Shown piece by piece: positions 6,899-14,494 of a stretch of 29,371 nucleotides of DNA. Every line of letters begins with the position of its first letter. Within the stretch, counting starts at the first letter, position 1. The notes under the pieces are model-generated. The model searched no databases and had not been told where the DNA came from. It saw only the letters and a program-made list of their open reading frames with translations. The translations under genes and the position numbers were made by a program. This DNA comes from HGM12587 sp045128635 (GTDB lineage Bacteria; Bacillota; Clostridia; Lachnospirales; Lachnospiraceae), in contig JBGVRS010000069.1 in assembly GCA_045128635.1 (NCBI GenBank), positions 1 through 29,371 of the forward strand. Reading direction: 5' to 3'.

Positions 6899-8836
6899 CT
6901 ATTTTGCGAGCAGCATCATAATCTGATTACTTCTTGCGATAAATTTTGTCATTGCTTCCGGTGAAAGCGGTTTATGACTGATCATTGCCAGGTCATAGAG
7001 CTGTTCACAGAACAGATTTGTATTTTCACCGTCTTTGTTTGCCAGTACATACTGAACAAGTTTGTTATTTGCATTTAATACAAGTGTTTCATCACCGCCA
7101 AACATGGATGGATCCATACCTGCCATGCCGTACATTCTCATCATTTCCTGCATACGTCTGCTTTCTTCTGATAATGTCACCATGGAAGATACTTCTTCAT
7201 TTTTCAGTTTCTCAACTTTTACCTGTAAGTTTTCATTATCCAGTGCTTTTCTGAAAAGTTCTGTCAAAGCATCGGTTGTTTCTTTCATTTCTTCTTCTGA
7301 AACAGCTTCTTTAAAATCATCTGTTAAATCCGCATCGATTCTCTGGAAATGAACAGTTTCATTCGCACGTTCCACATGTGTCACAAATGCCGAGTCAATG
7401 TTGTGGCGTAAAATCACTGCATTTTTACCTTCTGCACGGAACATGTTGATATACTGGCTCTGCTGGATCTCATCTGTTACATAGAAGATGGTTGTTGGTT
7501 TCTTTTCCTCTTCTTTACCTTCTTCTACAACTTCTGCTTCCGGCAGCATATCCTTTAATGTCTGGTATTTTCCGTCGATATCTTTATAAAGGATGTAATC
7601 CATCATCTTGTTAGAGAATTTTTCATCTTTGATACATCCAAATTTGATAAATGGATTGATGTCATCCCAATATTTTTCATAATCGTCACGCTGTGTCTTA
7701 CACATGCCGCTAAGTCTGTCAGCAACTTTCTTTGTGATGTAGTCAGAAATCTTCTTAACAAAACCATCGTTCTGTAACGCACTTCTGGATACGTTCAGTG
7801 GAAGATCCGGACAATCGATGACACCTTTTAAGAGCATTAAGAACTCTGGAATTACTTCTTTGATGTTATCCGCGATAAATACCTGGTTGTTGTATAATTT
7901 GATAGTTCCTTCAATAGAATCATATTCTGTATTGATCTTAGGGAAATATAAAATACCTTTTAAGTTAAATGGATAATCCATATTTAAGTGTATCCAGAAT
8001 AATGGTTCTTTGTAGTCATGGAACACTTTGCGATAGAATTCCAAATACTGTTCTTTTTCACATTCGTTTGGATGTTTTGTCCAAAGTGGTGTTGTATCAC
8101 TTAAGGATACAGGCATTGTTTTCTTTGGTGTTTCATCCGCTTCTTCACCTTCTGTTTCTACTACTTCAACTTCCGGTTCTACATCAAATGCGCCGATTTC
8201 TTCACCTTCTTTGAAAAGGAAGATTTCAGTTGGCATGAAAGAGCAGTATTTCTGGATAACTTCTCTTGCACGGTATTCGTTGGCAAATTCCACACTTTCT
8301 TCATTTAAGAATAATGTGATTGTTGTACCAACTTCTGCTTTGTCCCCATCTGTCATAGAGAATTCTGTGCCACCGTCACATTCCCAGTGTACCGGTACAG
8401 CACCTTCTTTGTAGGAAAGTGTATCAATGTGTACTTCATCTGCTACCATGAATGCTGAATAGAAACCAAGACCGAAATGTCCGATAATCTGGTCTTCATT
8501 TGTTTTGTCTTTATATTTTGCAAGAAAATCTGTTGCTCCGGAGAATGCAATCTGATTAATGTATTCTTCCACTTCATCTGCATCCATCCCAAGACCTGTA
8601 TCAATAAATTTCAAAGTCTTTTCTTCCGGATTTACCAGTACCTGAATTCTGTCTTTATGATCTTCCGGGAATGTATATTCTCCCATCATTTCCAGTTTCT
8701 TTAATTTTGTAATGGCATCACATCCGTTAGAGATTAATTCTCTAAAGAAAATATCGTGGTCTGAATAAAGCCATTTTTTAATAATCGGAAAAATGTTTTC
8801 GCTGTTAATTGATAAGCTTCCATGTCTTTCGCTCAT
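6899..8836 (-). CDS. htpG: Chaperone HtpG (bacterial Hsp90)
   Basis: HtpG is the cytosolic ATP-dependent Hsp90 chaperone. The start at 8836 (MSERHGSLSINSENIFPI) is chosen because AAGGAG lies 8 bases upstream; ten in-frame codons further up lie before that site. The 645-residue protein has the GHKL ATPase motifs: FFRELISNGCDAITKL with the catalytic Glu and Mg-binding Asn, then IDTGLGMDADEV, and GHFGLGFYSAFMVAD. The middle-domain segment ends with SRSALQND. Two acidic insertions are visible (around EVEVVETEGEEADE and VVEEGKEEEKK), making it a little longer than E. coli HtpG. The C-terminal dimer domain is short. A CIRCE operator upstream indicates HrcA heat-shock control. It is transcribed alone. 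Confidence 0.96.
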   Translation of the reverse strand: MSERHGSLSINSENIFPIIKKWLYSDHDIFFRELISNGCDAITKLKKLEMMGEYTFPEDHKDRIQVLVNPEEKTLKFIDTGLGMDADEVEEYINQIAFSGATDFLAKYKDKTNEDQIIGHFGLGFYSAFMVADEVHIDTLSYKEGAVPVHWECDGGTEFSMTDGDKAEVGTTITLFLNEESVEFANEYRAREVIQKYCSFMPTEIFLFKEGEEIGAFDVEPEVEVVETEGEEADETPKKTMPVSLSDTTPLWTKHPNECEKEQYLEFYRKVFHDYKEPLFWIHLNMDYPFNLKGILYFPKINTEYDSIEGTIKLYNNQVFIADNIKEVIPEFLMLLKGVIDCPDLPLNVSRSALQNDGFVKKISDYITKKVADRLSGMCKTQRDDYEKYWDDINPFIKFGCIKDEKFSNKMMDYILYKDIDGKYQTLKDMLPEAEVVEEGKEEEKKPTTIFYVTDEIQQSQYINMFRAEGKNAVILRHNIDSAFVTHVERANETVHFQRIDADLTDDFKEAVSEEEMKETTDALTELFRKALDNENLQVKVEKLKNEEVSSMVTLSEESRRMQEMMRMYGMAGMDPSMFGGDETLVLNANNKLVQYVLANKDGENTNLFCEQLYDLAMISHKPLSPEAMTKFIARSNQIMMLLAK

Positions 8837-8899
8837 AATATTTACTCCTTTAATACTTGTTTTCATTCATCGGTTGTCATAACTGAACATCTGTTATGT

Positions 8900-8928
8900 A
8901 TTTTAATCCCCTATAAAATAAAAGTCAA
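8900..8928 (-). promoter_or_regulatory. htpG promoter
   Basis: On the minus strand TTGACT (8928-8923), a 17-base spacer and TAAAAT (8905-8900). The CIRCE element ends 8 bases upstream of this -35. A second -10-like TATAAT lies upstream of CIRCE (8982-8977); use of that one would put CIRCE at the transcript start, the more usual arrangement, but it has no good -35. Confidence 0.65.
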
Positions 8929-8936
8929 TACAGAAA

Positions 8937-8963
8937 TTAGCACTCAAAGAGTTTGAGTGCTAA
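8937..8963. promoter_or_regulatory. CIRCE operator (HrcA binding site), perfect match
   Basis: TTAGCACTC, nine bases (AAAGAGTTT), GAGTGCTAA: an exact match to the CIRCE consensus. It lies about 100 bases upstream of the htpG start. HrcA repression of groESL and dnaK through CIRCE is established; application to htpG here is read from position. Confidence 0.95.
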
Positions 8964-9020
8964 TAATTTCATGAAAATTATAAACTATTTATAAACTTAC
9001 TATATTTTTAAATATTTTCA

Positions 9021-10901
9021 TTAAAAATTCAAATAAGCAATTTTGTAAAACGAATACAGGGACACGACTGAAATGGCAGTAATCAAGGTTCTGACTGCTT
9101 TGCTGTCTTCCACTTCCTTATATAATCCAATCTGGCAGGCAAGTGCCGGCAATGCCGGGAATAAATATCGTCCCTGAGGCTGGAAATCCACGAAATACGC
9201 ATTATAGATTGTAAGCAGATACATTAAGAGTATCATTGCCCACATGGTCCAGTAAGTCAATCTAATTCGGAGAACAGATTCGCCTGCTTTTCTTTGACGT
9301 TTGATATTCTGATGCACCAACAGACCAACAGATCCAAACAACGCAATATACAATACTGCCATCAATACGTAATACCAGTTTTCTGCTTCCAGACTGTAAA
9401 TTCCATAATAACCAAAATAGTTCTTAAAAAGCTCTCCATTAAAGTTCCAGTCCACAAAGAATTCTTTTAAAGTTACTCCCTTTTCAAAAAGAAGTGTTGA
9501 TTTTGCCTGGTAGATTGCAGGAGTGGATGGCTTGTATTCCGGCAGCGCTGTTGCTTCAATGACCTGATCAACTGCCGCTCCTTTATAAAGTCCATAGTAT
9601 CCAAAATCCGGATAATAACGCACCAGTACGATTGCAAATGCTGCGCCTAACAGACATAAATACTTTACAAACAATTTCTTTCTTACGTCTTTTTCCGCAA
9701 AAATGAGACGGTATAAAAGAAGCATAAAGATTGTCGCAAGTACCACATAAAATGTCTTCTTCGCCATCAAAAGGTTTGCGAATATAAATCCAATTCCTAA
9801 ATAAGCAGGTATATGGCGCCCTTTAAACGGTTGTTTTAAAATGCGGTTCAAGGCACTATTCTCTGACAATACTTCATAAGCTGCAAGTACTGTAAACAGA
9901 TAATCATAGGCATCTGATGTTGCATAAGAGAACAAATACCAAAGCTGCGGTGTCGCAAAGAATAAAATTGCTATGTAACGTTCTTTTTTAATATTCTTAA
10001 GCACAAAACAGCCAAGAATCAATATCAAAAGCATGCCCAGTGCTCTAAAGGACATGGTAAAACCACAAAGATTTGCAAATTTTCCTGCAAACAGATAATA
10101 CAGATTAATCTCTGACATACGGGTCATACCATACCCGGAAACTGTAGTTGCTACAAAGTCGCTTCGCACATCCGGCTGAATCCAATGGGTACGATAATAA
10201 TCCACTGCTGCTCTTGTCTGCATTTCATCCGGATGAATCGTTCCTCCGTAGCCGCTGGTAAATGCAATATTCCATGCAAGCAGCATAGCGGCAATTCCCA
10301 CAACACCCAGAACTGCATCTAAAAGGTTATTGTAACTGCGGTCATATCGAAGATTCAGTACTCTGAATAAATACCAGTATAAAAACGTCCAGATCAGCGC
10401 AAAGAATACCAGATTTAAAATGCTCATAAATGAAGACATCCTGCCAATCTGTCCCTGCAGTTCTTCACTCAATTGCAATACCGGCTGATCGCTGCTGGTA
10501 GTCAGATAAACTCCCTGCTCTGTCAGCATCATGTCCTGAATCCCATCATTTGGGGTCAGATGTTCCATCATCATTTCGGCATCCATTTTTACAACAGTTT
10601 CACCATGAACCCTAATCTGAATACTCTCCAGATAGAGTTCTTCAAAGGTATTGTAATGTATCGGTGAAATTCCCGTAATATCCGAACCCCAGAAATAAAG
10701 GTCTGCGACTCCATCTTCTACCATACCTTCATGTAACACTGCATCCTCTCCATAAACTGTAACAAAGGCATCTCCCGAAGGATCCTCCGCATAGTTCATG
10801 GTCAAATGGGTATAGACCCGTCTTCCAGTGAATAAGAACAACACAAAGGTTAATAATAAACCCAGTAAATATATTTTTGAAAAACGTATTTTTCTATTCA
10901 A
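9021..10901 (-). CDS. Large polytopic membrane protein, GT-C glycosyltransferase/DUF2142-like
   Basis: A 626-residue protein with a signal-anchor helix (residues about 8-25), a long extracytoplasmic segment (about 30-150) and then roughly ten or more membrane helices. After the second helix pair comes GYGGTIHPDEMQTRAAVDYYR: the D-E pair in the first outside loop is typical of GT-C lipid-phosphosugar-dependent transferases and DUF2142 proteins. Late motifs include DFQPQGRYLFPALP, also seen in such proteins. Acceptor and donor sugar are unknown. Start is a TTG with GAGG 8 bases upstream; an extended -10 (TGTTATAAT) lies just before. It follows the tRNA-Leu terminator and precedes htpG, with no obvious terminator of its own. 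The large N-terminal outside domain before the catalytic loop is not standard DUF2142 to my knowledge. Confidence 0.7.
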   Translation of the reverse strand: MNRKIRFSKIYLLGLLLTFVLFLFTGRRVYTHLTMNYAEDPSGDAFVTVYGEDAVLHEGMVEDGVADLYFWGSDITGISPIHYNTFEELYLESIQIRVHGETVVKMDAEMMMEHLTPNDGIQDMMLTEQGVYLTTSSDQPVLQLSEELQGQIGRMSSFMSILNLVFFALIWTFLYWYLFRVLNLRYDRSYNNLLDAVLGVVGIAAMLLAWNIAFTSGYGGTIHPDEMQTRAAVDYYRTHWIQPDVRSDFVATTVSGYGMTRMSEINLYYLFAGKFANLCGFTMSFRALGMLLILILGCFVLKNIKKERYIAILFFATPQLWYLFSYATSDAYDYLFTVLAAYEVLSENSALNRILKQPFKGRHIPAYLGIGFIFANLLMAKKTFYVVLATIFMLLLYRLIFAEKDVRKKLFVKYLCLLGAAFAIVLVRYYPDFGYYGLYKGAAVDQVIEATALPEYKPSTPAIYQAKSTLLFEKGVTLKEFFVDWNFNGELFKNYFGYYGIYSLEAENWYYVLMAVLYIALFGSVGLLVHQNIKRQRKAGESVLRIRLTYWTMWAMILLMYLLTIYNAYFVDFQPQGRYLFPALPALACQIGLYKEVEDSKAVRTLITAISVVSLYSFYKIAYLNF

Positions 10902-10930
10902 AATCCTGCCCTCAAATAAATATTTTTTTC

Positions 10931-10939
10931 ATTATAACA
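10931..10939 (-). promoter_or_regulatory. Extended -10 promoter of the GT-C-like gene
   Basis: Minus strand TGTTATAAT, a perfect TATAAT with TGn extension, immediately downstream of the tRNA terminator T-run. No clear -35 is seen. Confidence 0.5.
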
Positions 10940-10945
10940 CATTAA

Positions 10946-10978
10946 CAAAAAAGCTGCACATCTTTCGATGTACAGCTT
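10946..10978 (-). terminator. Terminator of minus-strand tRNA-Leu(AAG)
   Basis: AAGCTGTACATC-GAAA-GATGTGCAGCTT on the minus strand forms a 12-bp stem (one G-U) with a GAAA tetraloop, followed by a T-run. It is clearly related to the hairpin after the plus-strand copy at 16280-16309. Confidence 0.9.
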
Positions 10979-10982
10979 ATCG

Positions 10983-11066
10983 TGCGGGAAAAGGGACTTG
11001 AACCCTCACGTCGTTGCCAACACTAGATCCTTAGTCTAGCCTGTCTGCCAATTCCAGCATTCCCGC
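10983..11066 (-). tRNA. tRNA-Leu, anticodon AAG (copy 1)
   Basis: An 84-base class II tRNA. The acceptor stem is GCGGGAA/TTCCCGC with discriminator A. The anticodon stem CTAGA/TCTAG holds the loop CTAAGGA (anticodon AAG). A long variable arm GTTG-GCAA-CGAC and the T-loop TTCAAGT follow. CCA is not encoded. It reads CUU directly, and after A-to-I editing CUC and CUA as well. The sequence is identical to the plus-strand copy at 16188-16271. It has its own promoter and terminator. Confidence 0.96.
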
Positions 11067-11077
11067 GAACAAATGAT

Positions 11078-11106
11078 ATGTTATCAGATAAATATTCATT
11101 TGTCAA
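11078..11106 (-). promoter_or_regulatory. Promoter of minus-strand tRNA-Leu(AAG)
   Basis: Minus strand TTGACA (11106-11101), 17 bases, TAACAT (11083-11078). Places the start about 5-6 bases before the mature tRNA. It sits between the tktC stop and the tRNA, so the tRNA can also be reached by read-through of the transketolase operon. Confidence 0.75.
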
Positions 11107-11125
11107 TCACTATTTTAAAATATTT

Positions 11126-12064
11126 TTACAAATTTCCTAACACGCTATTGGCAATCCCTTCTGCATCCAGTCCCACTTCATGAAGCAAAGCTTTTGCGCT
11201 CCCGGAATGACCATACTTATCCTTGATTCCAAGCTTTGTAAGTTTCGTAGGGCAGTTTTCACTAAGCACATCTGCTACAGCAGAGCCAAGACCGCCAATG
11301 ACCGAATGTTCTTCGACCGTAAAGATTCTCTTTGTCTTTTGTGCAGTACTGATAATCAATTCCTCATCAAGAGGTTTAATCGTATGAATATTGATTACCT
11401 GTGCCTCCACTCCATGTTCTGCTAAAATATCAGCTGCTGCTAAGCTTTCAGACACGCAAAGGCCTGTTGCGATAATTGTACAATCCTTTCCTTCTCTGAG
11501 TATAATTCCTTTTCCCAGTTGGAAATCATAGGTTTCTGCGTCATTAAATACAGGGATTGCAAGACGTCCAAAGCGTAGATAAACCGGTCCTTCATGCTCA
11601 TAGGCTGCTTTTACCGCAGCTACAGCTTCTACACTGTCTGCCGGATTGATAATTACCATTCCAGGGATCGTACGCATCAGCGCTATATCTTCATTGCACT
11701 GGTGTGTTGCTCCATCTTCTCCTACAGAGATACCACCATGGGTTGCACCAAATTTTACATTCAAATGAGGGTATCCGACAGAATTACGAATCTGCTCGAA
11801 GGCTCTTCCTGCCAGAAACATTGCAAAACTAGTAACAAACGGTACAAAACAACAAGTAGATAAACCGGCTGCAATACCGACCATATTTGCTTCTGCAATA
11901 CCACAATCTGTGTATCGCTCAGGAAAGACCTTTTTAAACTCTTCACTTCTTGTAGCAACAGCAACGTCAGCATCTAAAACGACAACATCTTCATGCAGTT
12001 TACCAAGCTCTACCAATGCATTTCCGTAAGCTACTCGGGTAGCACTTTTCTTTATTTCTGCCAT
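11126..12064 (-). CDS. Transketolase, C-terminal subunit (pyrimidine-binding and C-terminal domains)
   Basis: The 312-residue second half of a split transketolase. The Pyr domain has YTDCGIAEANMVGIAAGLS with E58 as the glutamate that activates thiamine diphosphate. Then come FGATHGGISVGEDGATHQCNEDIALMR and, in the C-terminal domain, HTIKPLDEELI. It needs the N-terminal subunit, whose gene overlaps its start by 13 bases, so the two chains are made together. Transketolase moves two-carbon units between sugar phosphates in the non-oxidative pentose phosphate pathway. It is the last gene of the five-gene operon starting at 15925. I see no separate terminator before the tRNA promoter. A specialised substrate, as in some sulfosugar or apiose pathways, cannot be excluded. 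Confidence 0.93.
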   Translation of the reverse strand: MAEIKKSATRVAYGNALVELGKLHEDVVVLDADVAVATRSEEFKKVFPERYTDCGIAEANMVGIAAGLSTCCFVPFVTSFAMFLAGRAFEQIRNSVGYPHLNVKFGATHGGISVGEDGATHQCNEDIALMRTIPGMVIINPADSVEAVAAVKAAYEHEGPVYLRFGRLAIPVFNDAETYDFQLGKGIILREGKDCTIIATGLCVSESLAAADILAEHGVEAQVINIHTIKPLDEELIISTAQKTKRIFTVEEHSVIGGLGSAVADVLSENCPTKLTKLGIKDKYGHSGSAKALLHEVGLDAEGIANSVLGNL

Positions 12065-12888
12065 AACACTTCCCCCGCCTTTCCAAGTTCTTCCATTGCA
12101 GCCACATACTTCTCATCATTTGGAGCCGTTCCATGCCACTTATAATTATTTTCCATAAAGGAAACACCTTTACCTTTTACGGTCTTTGCGATAATAACAG
12201 TCGGCATACCCTTCACTGTTTTGGCTTCCTCAAAAGCAGCTCTGATTTGCTCAAAATTGTGACCATCAATAGAAATTGTATGGAAATTAAAACCTTCAAA
12301 TTTTTTATCAATTGGATATGGAGAACAAATCTCTTCAACGCTACCGTCGATTTGCAGATTATTATTATCGACAATTACACAAAGGTTATCCAGTTTATGG
12401 AATCCCGCAAACATTGCCGCTTCCCAGACCTGACCTTCCTGAATTTCACCATCACCACACATTACATAAACCCTGTAATCCGCATTTTTCATTTTCCCTG
12501 CAAGTGCCATACCAACTCCTGCAGAAATTCCCTGCCCCAGAGAGCCTGTGGTCATATCAACACCAGGAATATTTTTCATATCCGGATGCCCCTGTAAATA
12601 AGAATCAATTTTTCGGAGTGTTAAAAGATCTTCCACTGGAAAATATCCTCTATGCGCTAGCACTGCATAAAGCGCCGGAGCAGAATGACCTTTTGACAGA
12701 ACAAAGCGGTCTCGGTCCTCTTTCTTCGGATTTTTTGGCTCAATGTTCATTTCTTCAAAATAAAGATATGTTAAAATATCTGCTGCGGATAAAGATCCTC
12801 CCGGATGTCCGGCTTTTGCACTATGAACAGCATCTAAGACACTTTTTCGAATTTCCAGTGCCTGTTTTTGCAATTCTAACTGATTCAT
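12052..12888 (-). CDS. Transketolase, N-terminal subunit (thiamine diphosphate-binding domain)
   Basis: The 278-residue first half of a split transketolase. GHPGGSLSAADILTYLYF is at residues 28-45, KGHSAPALYA contains a conserved active-site His, and TGSLGQGISAGVGMA follows. The thiamine diphosphate/Mg motif runs from G145-D-G-E to DNNN near 177. AGGGGG lies 6-7 bases before the ATG, 16 bases after the DUF1667 stop. The 3' end overlaps the C-terminal subunit gene by 13 bases. Two-chain transketolases of this size are common in Clostridia and archaea, so the split is normal and not a broken gene. Confidence 0.94.
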   Translation of the reverse strand: MNQLELQKQALEIRKSVLDAVHSAKAGHPGGSLSAADILTYLYFEEMNIEPKNPKKEDRDRFVLSKGHSAPALYAVLAHRGYFPVEDLLTLRKIDSYLQGHPDMKNIPGVDMTTGSLGQGISAGVGMALAGKMKNADYRVYVMCGDGEIQEGQVWEAAMFAGFHKLDNLCVIVDNNNLQIDGSVEEICSPYPIDKKFEGFNFHTISIDGHNFEQIRAAFEEAKTVKGMPTVIIAKTVKGKGVSFMENNYKWHGTAPNDEKYVAAMEELGKAGEVLWQK

Positions 12889-12904
12889 ATTTATCCCCCT
12901 GTGA

Positions 12905-13252
12905 CTATCTTCGATTTTGTGTTGCGACTACATTGCTGCCGAATACATTTTTTACAAGCACATCTCCAATCATAACCGGAAGTTTTACAACTGTTCCGTT
13001 GATCAATTGCATTGCTTCAAACATTTTATCTTTTGGAATCGTTGTATCTGTCTTCACTGCTACCATGCTTCCATCTTCGCATCGAAGTGTGGTTGTAATT
13101 GTTCTCTGAGGATTGGTACATTCATCTACTGCGTATTTCGCCCCACGTTTACATTGGTTTCCTGTTACCTGTTGAACAGTTCCATCTTTCGATATTTCTA
13201 TATCTAATGTACACCCTTTCGGACATACAATACAAGTCATTTCTCTTTTCAT
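12905..13252 (-). CDS. DUF1667 protein, Cys-rich partner of the GlpA-like oxidoreductases
   Basis: A 115-residue protein starting MKREMTCIVCPKGC. Five cysteines in the first 45 residues (C7, C10, C14, C34, C45) look like a metal or iron-sulfur site. The C-terminal part runs from TIPKDKMFEAMQLING to VLVKNVFG. The start at 13252 is preferred to a codon further upstream because GGAGG, inside the last codons of the preceding gene, lies 9 bases before it. It is 4 bases downstream of the FAD/NAD oxidoreductase gene. In many Firmicutes DUF1667 follows a GlpA-like and a pyridine-nucleotide oxidoreductase gene exactly as here, which suggests a three-subunit enzyme in which this protein passes electrons. 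Confidence 0.88.
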   Translation of the reverse strand: MKREMTCIVCPKGCTLDIEISKDGTVQQVTGNQCKRGAKYAVDECTNPQRTITTTLRCEDGSMVAVKTDTTIPKDKMFEAMQLINGTVVKLPVMIGDVLVKNVFGSNVVATQNRR

Positions 13253-13256
13253 ATCC

Positions 13257-14489
13257 TTAGTCCTCCAAAGCAAAGTACAGCTCTTCTGCCCCTTCAAATA
13301 ATTCTTTCTTTAGTACAATGTTTTCCATCTCACCTGGAGCTACTTTTGCTTTTTTCTTAGAGAAAAGCAATTCTTCTCCCTTATAAATATTTATGCGGAC
13401 ATCTCTGAAAACATCTGCAACTCTAAAATAAACATTCACATCTTTGTTTGCTGTAATTTTCTGAGGTACTGTATAACGGATCTTTCCATCCGTTTTCAAT
13501 GAGATTGTTGTATCTTTCCGACAATCCCCCTGAATATACGCCGCTGCACTCTTTCCCGCAATTTCAGCTTCCTGAGATACAAAATCCACAAGATCATGCA
13601 CGTGAAGTACATTACCGCATGCAAAAATGCCTTCCACTTCTGTCTCTCTGTCCTGATCAACCACCGCACCGTTTGTAATGCGGTCAAGATTGATGCCTGC
13701 ACATTTGGATAATTCGTTTTCCGGAATCAAACCTACGGAAAGAAGTAAGGTATCACAGCTAATGTACTGTTTTGTTTCTTCAATCGGTCTTCTGCTTTCA
13801 TCAACTTTTGCAATCGTAACACCTGTAACACGGTCTTTTCCATGAATCTCTACAACTGTATGACTTAACAATAACGGAATATCAAAATCCACCAGACACT
13901 GCTGAATGTTTCTTGCAAGACCGCCTGAGTAAGGCATTAATTCACAAACTGCTTTTACTTTTGCGCCTTCTAAAGTCATACGTCTTGCCATAATAAGACC
14001 AATATCACCGGAACCTAAAATAACTACTTCTTTTCCCGGCATATAACCTTTGATATTCACATATTTCTGTGCCGTACCTGCACTATAAATACCTGCAGGT
14101 CTTGTCCCTGCAATGTTTAATGCTCCTTTGGAACGTTCTCGACATCCCATGGCAAGTATCACTGCTTTTGCCTGAATCTGGAAAATCCCTTCATCTTCAT
14201 TAGTAGCAGTAATCATTTTATCTTTTGTAATATCCAATACCATTGTATTTAACTTAAATGGAATTCCAAGTTCACGTACCTTTTCTTCATAACGCCATGC
14301 ATATTCCGGGCCAGTAAGTTCTTCTTCAAAGTTGTGTAAGCCAAAACCATTATGTATGCACTGCTGTAAGATACCGCCCAAATTTTCGTCACGTTCTAAA
14401 ATGAGAATGTCTCTGATACCGCTTTCATAGGCTGCTACTGCCGCACTCATTCCAGCAGGCCCGCCGCCAATAATCACTAAATCTGTCAT
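13257..14489 (-). CDS. FAD/NAD(P)-dependent oxidoreductase, pyridine nucleotide-disulphide family fold
   Basis: A 410-residue flavoprotein. The FAD motif GGGPAGMSAAVAAYESG is at the N-terminus. The second Rossmann motif EVVILGSGDIGLIMARRMTLEGA (NAD site) lies mid-protein, and EVEGIFACGNVLHVHDLVD is the late FAD motif. The family's CxxC redox disulphide is not visible. The C-terminal 90 residues, after ADVFRDVRINIYKG, are a beta-rich extension ending in ELYFALED. AAGGAGG overlaps the upstream gene end, and the gap is 5 bases. Likely role: links the GlpA-like subunit to NAD(P)H. This assignment comes from the conserved three-gene set and is an inference. Confidence 0.9.
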   Translation of the reverse strand: MTDLVIIGGGPAGMSAAVAAYESGIRDILILERDENLGGILQQCIHNGFGLHNFEEELTGPEYAWRYEEKVRELGIPFKLNTMVLDITKDKMITATNEDEGIFQIQAKAVILAMGCRERSKGALNIAGTRPAGIYSAGTAQKYVNIKGYMPGKEVVILGSGDIGLIMARRMTLEGAKVKAVCELMPYSGGLARNIQQCLVDFDIPLLLSHTVVEIHGKDRVTGVTIAKVDESRRPIEETKQYISCDTLLLSVGLIPENELSKCAGINLDRITNGAVVDQDRETEVEGIFACGNVLHVHDLVDFVSQEAEIAGKSAAAYIQGDCRKDTTISLKTDGKIRYTVPQKITANKDVNVYFRVADVFRDVRINIYKGEELLFSKKKAKVAPGEMENIVLKKELFEGAEELYFALED

Positions 14490-14494
14490 CGAGC

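Noticed and set aside
11126..12888. Frameshifted (broken) transketolase gene
   Set aside because: Each half has its own start, and domain boundaries match known two-subunit transketolases; the 13-base overlap is normal coupling.
12312..13109. 265-codon open frame on the plus strand
   Set aside because: It lies antisense to the transketolase N-terminal and DUF1667 genes, has no ribosome binding site or recognisable domain, and has a composition expected of a shadow frame.
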